A DNA stretch of 64,000 nt. Origin: Shewanella piezotolerans WP3. Lineage in GTDB: Bacteria; Pseudomonadota; Gammaproteobacteria; Enterobacterales; Shewanellaceae. How positions within the stretch are numbered: position 1 is the stretch's first letter; every line of letters begins with the position of its first letter. The notes under the pieces were generated by a model. That model worked only from the letters and a program-made list of their open reading frames with translations. It made no database searches and was not told the DNA's origin. The stretch spans positions 4,276,501 to 4,340,500 of the forward strand of contig NC_011566.1 of assembly GCF_000014885.1 (NCBI RefSeq), in the 5' to 3' direction. Shown piece by piece: positions 27,623 to 36,665 of the stretch. A program made the position numbers and the translations under genes.

Positions 27623-28594
27623 ATGGATTTGAACGCCATTCGTCAATTGGCTGATAGCGATATGCAAGCTGTCAACCAACTGATCTATAAACAACTAGAG
27701 TCTGATGTAGCCCTAATTAACCAGTTAGGCTTTTACATTATTAACGGTGGCGGTAAACGCTTAAGACCTTTATTGTCAATTTTAGCCGCTAGAGCGATCG
27801 ACTATAACGGCGAATCTCACCTAAAATTGGCTGCTATTATTGAGTTTATTCATACCGCCTCATTGCTACACGATGACGTGGTTGATGAATCAATGTTACG
27901 CCGCGGCAGAGAAACGGCTAATGCCCTTTTTGGCAACAGTGCGAGTGTGCTGGTCGGTGACTTTTTATATACCCGCTCCTTTCAAATGATGACAGAGCTA
28001 AAAAGTCTTGAAGTACTCGAGATCCTAGCTGATGCCACCAATGTGCTCGCTGAAGGGGAAGTCCTACAATTAATGAATTGTAACGACCCTGACACAACAG
28101 AAGACAGCTATATGCGTGTTATCTATTGTAAGACAGCGAAACTGTTCGAAGCCGCTACACGTTTAGCAGGCCTGTTAGCAGAAAGCTCAGAAGAAGTGCA
28201 AACGGCACTTGCTGAATATGGCAAGTTCTTGGGCACCGCTTTCCAGTTGACCGATGATCTTCTTGACTATACAGCTGAAACAGAAGAGCTAGGCAAAAAC
28301 ATTGGTGATGACTTAGCAGAAGGAAAACCGACTCTGCCGCTCATTTTCGCCATGGCTAATGGCAGCGACACTGAAAAAGCCTTGATTAGAGAAGCGATCG
28401 AGAAAGGTGATGGCACAGAGCACATCGAAGTCATTTTGAGTGCGTTAAAAAGCTGTGGTGCACTCGAGTATACTGAGCAACGCGCTATTGAAGAGTCCAA
28501 TAAGGCTATTGCAGCGTTAAACATACTGCCAGAGTCAGAATATAAAACTGCACTCGTATCGCTGGCGAAGATTGCGGTACAACGTAACCATTAG
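27623..28594 (+). CDS. ispB: Octaprenyl diphosphate synthase
   Basis: Trans-polyprenyl synthase that makes the C40 side chain of ubiquinone and menaquinone. The first aspartate-rich motif is LLHDDVVDESMLRRG (about residues 81-95) and the second QLTDDLLDYTAE (about 208-219); GGKRLRP is the IPP-binding element. The length of 323 aa matches IspB rather than the shorter IspA. Chain length is inferred from family similarity. It is divergent from rplU and ends at a strong terminator. Confidence 0.95.
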   Translation: MDLNAIRQLADSDMQAVNQLIYKQLESDVALINQLGFYIINGGGKRLRPLLSILAARAIDYNGESHLKLAAIIEFIHTASLLHDDVVDESMLRRGRETANALFGNSASVLVGDFLYTRSFQMMTELKSLEVLEILADATNVLAEGEVLQLMNCNDPDTTEDSYMRVIYCKTAKLFEAATRLAGLLAESSEEVQTALAEYGKFLGTAFQLTDDLLDYTAETEELGKNIGDDLAEGKPTLPLIFAMANGSDTEKALIREAIEKGDGTEHIEVILSALKSCGALEYTEQRAIEESNKAIAALNILPESEYKTALVSLAKIAVQRNH

Positions 28595-28612
28595 CAATGC
28601 TGTTTAACACAA

Positions 28613-28640
28613 AAAAACGGAGCCAATTGGCTCCGTTTTT
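28613..28640. terminator. Bidirectional terminator between ispB and mdh
   Basis: AAAAACGGAGCC pairs with GGCTCCGTTTTT around AATT, between convergent genes. Confidence 0.9.
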
Positions 28641-28670
28641 CGCTTAAGCAACTAACTTTCAAAAATAGAA

Positions 28671-29606
28671 TTACTTAACGAACTCAATACCTAAATCGAT
28701 ATCAGCTTTTAGCGTGTCTAGCATTGCATCACGAGCATTAGCTTCAAATGCGCTAACATCGCCGTATGCAAGTACTTGTTCAACACCGTTCTTACCTAGA
28801 ACTACAGGCTGTGCAAAGAACTCTGCATGCTCGCTGCCACCATCGACATAGGCACACTCAACAACGTTTGCTTCACCTTGTAGGCCACGCACTAGAGACA
28901 AACCGAAACGACACGCCGCTTGGCCCATAGAAAGTGTTGCGCTACCGCCACCGGCTTTAGCTTCAACCACTTCAGTACCCGCATTTTGGATACGTGTTGT
29001 TAACGCTGCAACTTCTTCGTCAGTAAAGCTAACGCCTTCGATTTGAGAAAGAAGCGGAAGAATTGTCACACCACTATGGCCGCCGATAACGTTAACTTTG
29101 ACGTCAGCAACGTTCAAACCTTTTGCCGCTGCAACGAAAGTTTCAGAGCGGATAACATCAAGGGTCGTCACACCAAATAAACGGTTTTTATCATATACAC
29201 CTGCTTTCTTAAGTACTTCAGCAGCAATCGCTACCGTGGTATTAACAGGGTTAGTAATAATACCGATAAGCGCTTTAGGACTTGTTGCAGCACACTTTTC
29301 AACGAGGTTACGTACGATACCAGCGTTGATGTTGAATAGATCCGAGCGATCCATACCTGGCTTACGTGCAACACCAGCAGAAATTAGCACTACATCTGCA
29401 CCTTCAAGCGCAGCGGTAGGATCTTCACCAGCAAATCCTTTTACTTCAACGTCTGTTGGTATATGGCTTAAGTCAACCGCAACACCTGGTGTTACAGGAG
29501 CAATATCATAAAGCGACAATTTAGAACCAGCAGGTAATTGAGTTTTTAATAGTAGGGCAAGCGCTTGGCCAATACCGCCAGCAGCACCAAGTACAGCAAC
29601 TTTCAT
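28671..29606 (-). CDS. mdh: Malate dehydrogenase
   Basis: NAD-dependent oxidation of malate to oxaloacetate in the TCA cycle. The Rossmann motif is VAVLGAAGGIGQALALLL; substrate arginines are in SAGVARKPGMDRSDL, and the catalytic histidine in VIGGHSGVTILPL. The ATG at 29606 has GGAG six bases before it and gives 311 aa, the usual length for this form; an in-frame upstream start at 29621 lacks support. Divergent from argR, in the arrangement known in Shewanella and Vibrio. A weak ARG-box-like site lies on the mdh side of the gap. Confidence 0.97.
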   Translation of the reverse strand: MKVAVLGAAGGIGQALALLLKTQLPAGSKLSLYDIAPVTPGVAVDLSHIPTDVEVKGFAGEDPTAALEGADVVLISAGVARKPGMDRSDLFNINAGIVRNLVEKCAATSPKALIGIITNPVNTTVAIAAEVLKKAGVYDKNRLFGVTTLDVIRSETFVAAAKGLNVADVKVNVIGGHSGVTILPLLSQIEGVSFTDEEVAALTTRIQNAGTEVVEAKAGGGSATLSMGQAACRFGLSLVRGLQGEANVVECAYVDGGSEHAEFFAQPVVLGKNGVEQVLAYGDVSAFEANARDAMLDTLKADIDLGIEFVK

Positions 29607-29737
29607 AGTTATCTCCGTCAATTCTTGGATTTTTGTGATTTAGATCTGTTTTTCTAATGGCGCAACAGTACTGGATTCACAACAAAAATTCAATTATCCC
29701 TTAGTCGTGTTCAATCTACTTTAGATTCACTTTTCAG

Positions 29738-29755
29738 TATGCAATTACATTCAGA
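29738..29755. promoter_or_regulatory. Weak ARG-box-like site near mdh
   Basis: TATGCAATTACATTCAGA matches most informative positions of the ArgR half-site pattern TNTGAATWWWWATTCANW. It is about 130 bases upstream of the mdh start. It stands alone at this spacing, so support is weak. Confidence 0.35.
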
Positions 29756-29862
29756 GCCCAGCCCGCCTAGCTTTGGGCTAGTTGCTTTCTCGTAATAGTA
29801 AGGTCAAAAAAATTAGAATTTATACTCTACATCATATTTCACAACTAAAACCAAGCTTTCGC

Positions 29863-29880
29863 CATGAATTTTTATTCAAT
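29863..29880. promoter_or_regulatory. ARG box 1 upstream of argR
   Basis: CATGAATTTTTATTCAAT holds the complete palindromic ArgR core TGAATWWWWATTCA. It is followed after exactly 3 bases by a second box, the classic ArgR hexamer operator layout, about 77 bases before the argR start. This indicates autoregulation. Confidence 0.85.
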
Positions 29881-29883
29881 AAA

Positions 29884-29901
29884 ACGAATAGCATTTGACA
29901 T
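29884..29901. promoter_or_regulatory. ARG box 2 upstream of argR
   Basis: ACGAATAGCATTTGACAT is a degenerate box, matching about two thirds of the core positions, placed 3 bases after the near-perfect box. The spacing is what makes it credible. Confidence 0.7.
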
Positions 29902-29957
29902 AAAAGGCAAATATAATCATCATATAACGGATTTTTTTGAATAAAGAATAATAAAAT

Positions 29958-30428
29958 ATGCAAACAAGCAAAAATCAAGACGAATTAGTTAAAACATTTA
30001 AGTCAATTCTTAAAGAGGAGCGTTTCGGCTCCCAAAGCGAAATTGTGGTAGCCCTTCAAGGGGAAGGCTTTAGTAATATCAATCAATCTAAAGTATCCCG
30101 CATGCTGAGTAAGTTTGGCGCAGTTAGAACCAGAAATGCCAAACAGCAGATGGTTTACTGTTTACCTGCTGAGCTCGGTGTTCCAACAGCCGGTAGTCCA
30201 CTTAAAAACTTAGTATTGGATGTCGATCATAATCAGTCGATGATCGTGGTACGTACCAGTCCAGGTGCAGCGCAATTAATCGCAAGGTTACTCGACTCAA
30301 TAGGCAAGCCTGAAGGTATTCTCGGCACCATCGCTGGCGATGATACAATTTTTATCAGCCCATCAAATATTCAGCAAATTGAAGATACATTAGAAACGGT
30401 TAAGTCGTTGTTCAATTACACGGATTAA
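29958..30428 (+). CDS. argR: Arginine repressor ArgR
   Basis: Hexameric arginine-responsive regulator. The N-terminal winged helix (residues 1-75) contains SQSEIVVALQGEGFSNINQSKVSRML, with the SKVSR recognition signature. The C-terminal oligomerisation and arginine-binding domain has TSPGAAQLIARLLD and EGILGTIAGDDTIFI with the key GDD. The length of 156 aa is normal. Two ARG boxes lie directly upstream. It is monocistronic, divergent from mdh. Confidence 0.97.
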   Translation: MQTSKNQDELVKTFKSILKEERFGSQSEIVVALQGEGFSNINQSKVSRMLSKFGAVRTRNAKQQMVYCLPAELGVPTAGSPLKNLVLDVDHNQSMIVVRTSPGAAQLIARLLDSIGKPEGILGTIAGDDTIFISPSNIQQIEDTLETVKSLFNYTD

Positions 30429-30447
30429 CTTTTAAAAAATAAGAAAC

Positions 30448-30470
30448 GGGCGGAAACACCGCCCTATTCC
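30448..30470 (+). terminator. Hairpin after argR
   Basis: GGGCGG pairs with CCGCCC around AAACA, 19 bases after the argR stop. The T tail is poor, so this could be a weak or factor-assisted terminator. Confidence 0.5.
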
Positions 30471-30589
30471 CCCCTTAAGCCACACTCCAACCTTTTCTTT
30501 ATACAATATATTGAATCTATCATTTTTTATTCTCACAATATCGTTATACTGCCAATTAGGACAGCATTCCTACGTTGAGGATAATAAAA

Positions 30590-31048
30590 ATGAAAAACAA
30601 ATTAATTGATGTTTCTGATGTGGGCTGGGAGTATTGGTCTCACGAAAAGGACTATGGCAGTCATCAGAAGCACATTGGTGATACAGCAGGAGCAGAAAGA
30701 GTCGGCGTCACCATGGAAAAGTTAGCGCCTGGCATGACTTCAGCCCTGTCTCATTATCACACCAAAGAAGAAGAACATATTTATGCGATGCAAGGTGAAG
30801 CGACGCTTTATCTTGATGGAGAGCCTCATGTGTTTAGTGAGGGCAAGTATATCTGCTTTACCGCCAACTCAGGTGTTGCGCACAAATTCGTTAATACCAG
30901 TGACGCTGACTTTATCTTTTTAGTTGTAGGAAACCGCGATGCTCACGATGTAGTCGTTTATCCAGAAACCAATAAAGTATTGGTTCGAAGTATGAACGAA
31001 GTGTATAGCCGCCGCCCTAGTAGCTACTTTGATAAAGATGAAGATTGA
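30590..31048 (+). CDS. Cupin domain protein
   Basis: Single-domain cupin of 152 aa. Cupin motif 1 is SALSHYHTKEEEHIYAMQGEATLYLDGE (about residues 50-77), with two histidines and glutamates as probable metal ligands, and motif 2 is in the FTANSGVAHKFVN region. It resembles proteins with possible isomerase or binding roles; the substrate is not clear. The ATG at 30590 is taken as start because GAGG lies nine to ten bases upstream; the in-frame TTG at 30575 overlaps that site. Single gene with its own terminator. Confidence 0.78.
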   Translation: MKNKLIDVSDVGWEYWSHEKDYGSHQKHIGDTAGAERVGVTMEKLAPGMTSALSHYHTKEEEHIYAMQGEATLYLDGEPHVFSEGKYICFTANSGVAHKFVNTSDADFIFLVVGNRDAHDVVVYPETNKVLVRSMNEVYSRRPSSYFDKDED

Positions 31049-31068
31049 TAGCCACAATTCATATCAAC

Positions 31069-31097
31069 AAAAAACGCACTGAATGTGCGTTTTTTTG
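31069..31097 (+). terminator. Terminator of the cupin gene
   Basis: AAACGCAC pairs with GTGCGTTT around TGAAT with a run of T after the stem, about 20 bases after the stop. Confidence 0.8.
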
Positions 31098-31110
31098 TTG
31101 ATATTGCTTA

Positions 31111-31387
31111 GGGGCTGTTGATCTTTCGAGCTTAGTTTTTGTTCGATTCTTTACCGTAAGGAATAATGCTTCTAGTACAAGGCTTGAGCGATAAAGCTTA
31201 GCCGGCTAAGTGAAACGCTCATAACACCGTAATAGAAGCATTGAATCGAACCCAAAGGGCCGCCTTTCTTGGCTATTTTTACTGTGTTGTAGACTATTTG
31301 TGGAGAATAACTAAACGGCATAGCCTCCGCCTTGTCAAAATAGCCAATAAACTGCGGCAAAAACAACCGTGAAAGATCAACAGCCCC
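31111..31387. repeat. MITE-like repeat B (277 bp) with TA flanks
   Basis: Terminal inverted repeats GGGGCTGTTGATCTTTC and GAAAGATCAACAGCCCC are perfect over 17 bases. Each end is flanked by TA (31109-31110 and 31388-31389), as for elements moved by IS630/Tc1-type transposases. The interior has a long imperfect hairpin, GTTCGATTC/GAATCGAAC with TGCTTCTA/TAGAAGCA, GAGCG/CGCTC and CTTAGCCGGCTAAG at the tip, and a second pair GGCTATTTT/AAAATAGCC. There is no transposase frame. The right end is 8 bases from the stop codon of the DyP peroxidase gene. Confidence 0.82.
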
Positions 31388-31394
31388 TAGTCTT

Positions 31395-32327
31395 TTAAGC
31401 CGATTTATCTAAAAAATCTAACGATGGTGCAAAAAACGATGACCCAGTTAACGCTTGAGTAAAATGCAAAAGGTGATCATGATTTCCCTCATTATCACCA
31501 TAAACCATGCTCTCGAGCATTTTTTCAAAGTTCACCGAATTACGGCAAGTAGAGATAAACATTAACCCCTGCTCTTTAACCGTACCGTAAGGCATACTCT
31601 GGCGTAAGATCTCCATTGATTTACCAGCATCATCCTTCAAATTAACCCGCTTAATATGACTGGTTAACGGCTTATCTGCAGAAGCATATTCAATATTCTC
31701 GGCTTTAGTACGGCCAATAATATCCTCCTGCTTCTTTTCAGGTAGGCGATTCCATTTACTCAAATTGTGAGCAAATTTCTGCACGTGGATATAACTGCCG
31801 TTTTTAAATGCCGCATCTTCCTCTCCAATCAATGCGACATCTTGACGACTGCGACCTTTAGGGTTTTCGGTGCCGTCGACAAAACCAGTCAAATCTCGGC
31901 TATCCATGAAACGGAAGCCGCGTTCTTCATCGACAAGCTCAACCAGCCCTTCAAACATCTGGCATACTTCGTTGGCAACAAGGTGAAGAATATCAAAGCG
32001 GTCACAGCGAATATGCACAAACAGATCATACTCAATGGCTGGTGCGTCTCTATTTTCTTGGTTCATAGCTGGAAATGGTTTTAACTGGCAAGGCCTAGCT
32101 GCTGGATAAAGCGTATCCCAGTAGTTGGCTCCTACAGCGACGAAGCCATTAAAGGCACTGTCGGCAAATTGATCGGCAAGATCATGAATATATTGAGCCA
32201 CATTTGCTACACACGGTCGCATTTGCGAATCAACACCATCATTCGCATTAAACATTAAATAGACACTGTGCAAATTTCCTTCCGCACAAACTCCCAGCTG
32301 TTCACGAGGCATAACCTGACTATCCAT
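31395..32327 (-). CDS. DyP-type heme peroxidase
   Basis: Dye-decolorizing peroxidase of 310 aa, closest in layout to the P/B-type YfeX-like group. The signature GFVDGTENP (residues about 149-157) contains the catalytic aspartate of the GxxDG motif, and the proximal heme histidine is in SHIKRVNL. No Tat or Sec signal is present, so it is probably cytosolic. The possible physiological substrates are porphyrins or phenolics; not shown here. Single gene; the repeat B element lies 8 bases after its stop and may have replaced or brought its terminator. Confidence 0.9.
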   Translation of the reverse strand: MDSQVMPREQLGVCAEGNLHSVYLMFNANDGVDSQMRPCVANVAQYIHDLADQFADSAFNGFVAVGANYWDTLYPAARPCQLKPFPAMNQENRDAPAIEYDLFVHIRCDRFDILHLVANEVCQMFEGLVELVDEERGFRFMDSRDLTGFVDGTENPKGRSRQDVALIGEEDAAFKNGSYIHVQKFAHNLSKWNRLPEKKQEDIIGRTKAENIEYASADKPLTSHIKRVNLKDDAGKSMEILRQSMPYGTVKEQGLMFISTCRNSVNFEKMLESMVYGDNEGNHDHLLHFTQALTGSSFFAPSLDFLDKSA

Positions 32328-32650
32328 TTTTTTTTGTAACCCTTATTATTCATTAATCTTCGGCAATATTATCTACAACTTTAGTCATTAATAATTATAT
32401 CTGACGCACATTAACCAAAAATAAAGACTTATCTTTAATCAACTTACCAAGCTAGCGACCAGTATCACTCAGTTTTTGGGACAGTATCAGCACGAGTAAA
32501 CAAGGGGGCAATCCAATTTAATATAAACTCAACACACTTGTTCCAAGCTTAGTAAAATAGTCAATAAACACTTATAAAAGCAACTATCTAAATATACTGC
32601 ACTTTACTATGTTGCGATAGAAAGTCAGCTAATGGCCTCGATTACGTCAA
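32328..32650. other. Intergenic region without recognisable features
   Basis: AT-rich, 323 bases between the DyP gene start and the end of fbpC, both on the minus strand. It must include the DyP promoter. No repeat, operator or terminator could be identified with confidence. Confidence 0.5.
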
Positions 32651-33679
32651 TTACAATAATACTAAACTGTGTGGCGTTGTAGTAATTGCCACCTTTTCTC
32701 CGATCTTTATATCTAAGTACTCACTGTGAATATCAAGTGTCTTGTTACCAATGCTAACCAAGTATTGGCAAATACTACCTAGAAAACGTCGTTCGATAAC
32801 TTCACCGGTCCCCGACTCGCTACTAGCGATCTGTAGTTGCTGCGGTCTTAGTAATAACTCCACATCACTACCTATTTCGGCTTTAAGCTGTTGCTCGCTA
32901 TCAATATCACCAATAAGTGTAGACACTCTTTTGGCTGCTATCACAGTTGCTTCAAGATAGTTGCTTGCGCCTAGAAAATCAGCAACATATTTATCCTGAG
33001 GACGTAAATACAAGCATTCGGCATCACCACATTGAGCGATTTTTCCTTGGTTAAATAATGCTAGCTTATCAGCAAAAACAAATGCCTCGTCTTTACTGTG
33101 CGTCACAAAAACCGCACTAATATTATGGCTCTTTAAAATATTGCGGATCTCTAGCATCATCTCTCTGCGGACTTTGGCATCAATATTAGAGAAGGGTTCA
33201 TCTAGCAAAAGGACTTCAGGCTCATAGGCCAGTGCTCTAGCGATCGATACCCTTTGTTGCTGCCCACCAGATAACTCATGCGGATAACGTCCCCCCAGCC
33301 CATCCAGCTTGACTAGAGCCAGCATATTGTCAAGCTTTGCAGCTTTGTTGGTCTTACCGGCTAGCTTTACTCCAAAGAGAATATTTTCTGCAACGGTCAA
33401 ATGTGGGAACAGAGCATAATCTTGGAAAATCATCCCTATTCCACGTTTCTCGCTGGCGATAAACTCTTTATCAGAAACCACCGCTTTGCCGTTAATTCTT
33501 ATCTCGCCAGCAGAAATACTCTGCAAACCGGCAATAGCCCGCAATAATGTCGTTTTACCGCAACCGCTAGGCCCCAACAAAGCGACAATCTCGCCTTTTT
33601 CAACCGTTAAATCTAACCCTTTAAGCACAACATTATTTTGGTAACTACTGTGAACATTGTTGACTTGTAACGTAGCCAT
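32651..33679 (-). CDS. fbpC: Ferric iron ABC transporter ATP-binding protein
   Basis: ATPase subunit (342 aa) of an FbpABC-type Fe(III) importer. Walker A is LLGPSGCGKTTLLR (about 34-47), the signature ELSGGQQQRVSIARAL near 135, and Walker B EVLLLDEPFSNID. The C-terminal regulatory (TOBE-like) region contains DVELLLRPQQLQI, typical of the spermidine/ferric group. It is separated from fbpB by two bases. Confidence 0.9.
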   Translation of the reverse strand: MATLQVNNVHSSYQNNVVLKGLDLTVEKGEIVALLGPSGCGKTTLLRAIAGLQSISAGEIRINGKAVVSDKEFIASEKRGIGMIFQDYALFPHLTVAENILFGVKLAGKTNKAAKLDNMLALVKLDGLGGRYPHELSGGQQQRVSIARALAYEPEVLLLDEPFSNIDAKVRREMMLEIRNILKSHNISAVFVTHSKDEAFVFADKLALFNQGKIAQCGDAECLYLRPQDKYVADFLGASNYLEATVIAAKRVSTLIGDIDSEQQLKAEIGSDVELLLRPQQLQIASSESGTGEVIERRFLGSICQYLVSIGNKTLDIHSEYLDIKIGEKVAITTTPHSLVLL

Positions 33680-33681
33680 AA

Positions 33682-35313
33682 TTACTTTTCTTGCTCCAAC
33701 GAACGATTGAGATAAATCAAAGGAACAAGACCGACTAATACGATGACTATCGCTGCTAACGCACCGTGTTCGAGCTGCTCATCTGAAACAAATTGAAATA
33801 CATAAGTCGCCAAATTTTCAAAACCTATCGGCCTAAGCAGTAGAGCTGCAGGAAGCTCTTTCATACACTCGATAAAGACCAGCAGTAATCCGGCAAAAAT
33901 ACCTTTTCTAAGCAAAGGTATGTGAACCCTAGTGAGCATCGATTTAGGCGTTAAACCTAAGGTCACACTAGCCATGTCTAAAGAAGGTGAAATACGCTTG
34001 TAACTATTCTCAATGCTGCCAATAGCAATTGCTGCAAAACGAATACAAAAAGCGCATATTAGAATAAAAGTGCTTCCAGTTAATATCAGCCCAGGCTCTT
34101 GCAGGCCAAAATAGTAAGCTAAATCATTAATAGCAAAATCAAGTTGCGTAAAAGGCACTAAAATCCCAATGGCTAGCACGGTACCAGGCAGTGCATAACC
34201 GGTAGAAGCTAACCTGGAAGGCAACATATCAGCTTTACGAGGACTCACCCTTCTGACAAACATTAGCACAATACCAATACAGACACAGATAACGCTTACT
34301 AATAACGAAATCCATAAGCTATTAAAGCTGTATTCAAAAAAATTAGCATTCCAGCTTTCTGCAAAATAGCCCCATGCATATTGCAATAAAATCACAAAAG
34401 GAAGAATAAAAGCTAATCCCAATAAGATAAAACAATAACCTGTAGCAGCAAATGCCTTTGCACCATTAAGGCAATAGTAGTCAAGCTCGCCTGGCGCCGA
34501 CTGCTTTTGAAAAAGTTGTTGTTTTCGACGTGCGAAGCGCTCGAAACCCACGAAGGCAAATACCACAAACAACATGATTGTAGAAAGCTTAGCTGCAGCC
34601 GTTAAACTGCCGTATTCAAACCAAGTATCATAAACTGCAGTAGTCAGTGTAGGCACTGCAAAGTAACTTACGGTAGCAAAATCAGCAGCCGTTTCCATAG
34701 CGACGAGCGTTGCCCCAACAGCTAAAGCGGGCCTTGCCATTGGCAAACTTAATCGCCAAAAACTCTTCCAAGGGCTACAACCCATAACACGTGCAGCGTG
34801 CCCCAAGCTTGCAGACTGCTCCATAAATGCGGTTCGAGCCAATAGGTAAATATATGGGAAAAGCACTAACGCCAGCATAATTGCTGCGCCCCCTAACGAG
34901 CGAACTTGCGGAAAGTAATAGTCATGAGGCGTTTGCCAACTAAATAACGCTCTAAGGCTTCGCTGTATTGGGCCAGCATAATCAAAAAGATCAGTGTAAA
35001 CGTAGGCAACGACATAAGCAGGCATAGCTAACGGCAATAGCAGCGCCCATTGAAATATATTTCGTCCTGGGAATCGACACTTTGCCACTAACCAAGCTGC
35101 GGGAATTGCAAATATAAGAGCGCCAATCACCACCCAAAATATAAGCAACAGAGTGTTACTTATATAAGTCGGCAAAACGGTTGCCATCAGATGGCCGAAA
35201 ACAGCTTCATCGGGTAAAAATGATTGCAAGATAAGCGCTACAAGCGGCATAACAATGAGAAGCGCTAGGGTGTAACTTGCAACAGACCAGCGTTTTGCTA
35301 AGCCTAATATCAT
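33682..35313 (-). CDS. fbpB: Ferric iron ABC transporter permease
   Basis: Double-length permease of 543 aa with about 12 membrane segments and two inner-membrane permease units (conserved loops in HAARVMGCSPWKSFWRLSLPMARPA and in DMASVTLGLTPKSMLTRVHIPLLRKG), typical of FbpB, in which two ancestral permeases are fused. It lies between fbpA, with a terminator, and fbpC, with two-base spacing. The substrate is inferred as Fe(III) from the order and the FbpA partner. Confidence 0.9.
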   Translation of the reverse strand: MILGLAKRWSVASYTLALLIVMPLVALILQSFLPDEAVFGHLMATVLPTYISNTLLLIFWVVIGALIFAIPAAWLVAKCRFPGRNIFQWALLLPLAMPAYVVAYVYTDLFDYAGPIQRSLRALFSWQTPHDYYFPQVRSLGGAAIMLALVLFPYIYLLARTAFMEQSASLGHAARVMGCSPWKSFWRLSLPMARPALAVGATLVAMETAADFATVSYFAVPTLTTAVYDTWFEYGSLTAAAKLSTIMLFVVFAFVGFERFARRKQQLFQKQSAPGELDYYCLNGAKAFAATGYCFILLGLAFILPFVILLQYAWGYFAESWNANFFEYSFNSLWISLLVSVICVCIGIVLMFVRRVSPRKADMLPSRLASTGYALPGTVLAIGILVPFTQLDFAINDLAYYFGLQEPGLILTGSTFILICAFCIRFAAIAIGSIENSYKRISPSLDMASVTLGLTPKSMLTRVHIPLLRKGIFAGLLLVFIECMKELPAALLLRPIGFENLATYVFQFVSDEQLEHGALAAIVIVLVGLVPLIYLNRSLEQEK

Positions 35314-35350
35314 GATGTTAGATGCCCAAGGGTCATGAGAGTAAAAGTAC

Positions 35351-35386
35351 CTAAAAAAACAAAACCTATCGTAAAGATAGGTTTTG
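35351..35386 (-). terminator. Partial terminator between fbpA and fbpB
   Basis: On the minus strand AAAACCTATC pairs with GATAGGTTTT around TTTAC and is followed by G and a run of seven T. It lies in the 146-base gap after fbpA, where partial termination would raise the ratio of binding protein to permease. Confidence 0.85.
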
Positions 35387-35459
35387 ACAGTACAACCATA
35401 AAAGATTCAAGCTGAAACACTATATAGCAATAGTGTTAGACCAACCTTAAATAGTAAAC

Positions 35460-36467
35460 TTAAAGATCAAATTTCACTTCATCTAAGAGCTTAATCGCTG
35501 CACCATGGTATTGTGCTAACTTATAGATAGGAAGCTCATCCGCTTTAAACTGCCCCCAAGAAGCGACAAGTTTTGACGGTTTTACATCAGCCTTAACCGG
35601 ATACTCCATATTAACATCAGCGTATGTTTGTTGCGCAGTATCACTTGATAAGAACTCCATCAACTGAATAGCTGCCTCTGTATTTTTAGTGTGCTTAGCC
35701 AGTGCCATACCCGATACATTGATGTGCGATCCACGGTTATCTTGATTCGGGAAATTAATCTCCACCGCATCAGCCCAAGGCTTCTGCTTAGGGTCTTGCA
35801 GCATCTTACCGAGGTAATAACTGTTACCAATCGCTATATCGCATAAGCCTTCGCTCACCGCTTTCACCTGCGCTCTATCATTACCTTGAGGTTTACGTGC
35901 AAGGTTCGACTTTAGACCTTCTAACCATGTTTTTGTTTCCGCTTCACCGTGGTGAGCGATCATAGAAGCTACTAATGACACATTGTAAGGATGTTTGCCG
36001 CTACGAGTACATATTTTGCCGGCGTATTTGGGGTCTGCTAGGTCTTCATAGTTAATATCCAACGGACCTAACCTATCTTTAGAGGAATAGACGTTACGAA
36101 CACGCATTGTTAAGGCGTACCACATCTCATCAGGTGAGCGGTATTTTTGCGGTATATTTTGCTTCAATTTTTCACTGCTAACAGGGATCACAAGGTCTTT
36201 TTCAACCAATTCCATTAAACGGTAGAAATCAGACGTAAGTACTATATCAGCCTTCGATAGTCGGCCTTCACGCATCATACGTTCAGCAATACCCTTTTTT
36301 GAAAAAACGACGTCTACTTCTACGCCAGTTTGCTTAGTGAAGTCAGCTAGAATCGGGTCAATAAGAAAGGCCTGACGATAAGAATAGACCGTTAATCTTT
36401 CTGCGGCACTCACCACACTTGCACTACACAGAAGCCCAACCATCATTAGACTGGTGATTACTCTCAT
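35460..36467 (-). CDS. fbpA: Ferric iron ABC transporter substrate-binding protein
   Basis: Periplasmic binding protein of 335 aa with signal peptide (MRVITSLMMVGLLCSASVVSA, cleaved before AERL). The paired tyrosines in IGNSYYLGKM are the expected Fe(III)-coordinating residues of FbpA/FutA-type proteins, and LTVYSYRQAFLIDPI is the N-terminal lobe. It heads the iron operon fbpABC. A Fur-like site lies about 45-60 bases upstream. Confidence 0.9.
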   Translation of the reverse strand: MRVITSLMMVGLLCSASVVSAAERLTVYSYRQAFLIDPILADFTKQTGVEVDVVFSKKGIAERMMREGRLSKADIVLTSDFYRLMELVEKDLVIPVSSEKLKQNIPQKYRSPDEMWYALTMRVRNVYSSKDRLGPLDINYEDLADPKYAGKICTRSGKHPYNVSLVASMIAHHGEAETKTWLEGLKSNLARKPQGNDRAQVKAVSEGLCDIAIGNSYYLGKMLQDPKQKPWADAVEINFPNQDNRGSHINVSGMALAKHTKNTEAAIQLMEFLSSDTAQQTYADVNMEYPVKADVKPSKLVASWGQFKADELPIYKLAQYHGAAIKLLDEVKFDL

Positions 36468-36510
36468 GACCTTTACCCCTTTTACAATATCTAATAGCCA
36501 GCACGATGCT

Positions 36511-36529
36511 GATAATAGTTCTCAATTGC
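36511..36529. promoter_or_regulatory. Fur-box-like site upstream of fbpA
   Basis: The core TGATAATAGTTCTCA at 36510-36524 matches the palindrome TGATAAT-N-ATTATCA at 12 of 14 paired positions. Over the full 19-base consensus the match is 12 of 19. The site precedes an iron transporter gene, which raises its plausibility. Confidence 0.55.
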
Positions 36530-36665
36530 AACAAGGGTAATCAATCAGAGCGATAACAGCAAGTAATTAGTGCAAACTTTTAGCCGCTAAAAACTTGCCA
36601 CCACTATTTAGTAAAAGCTTAATTAACATAGGTTTAATATAACTATACGATTTACCTAAGCCAAT

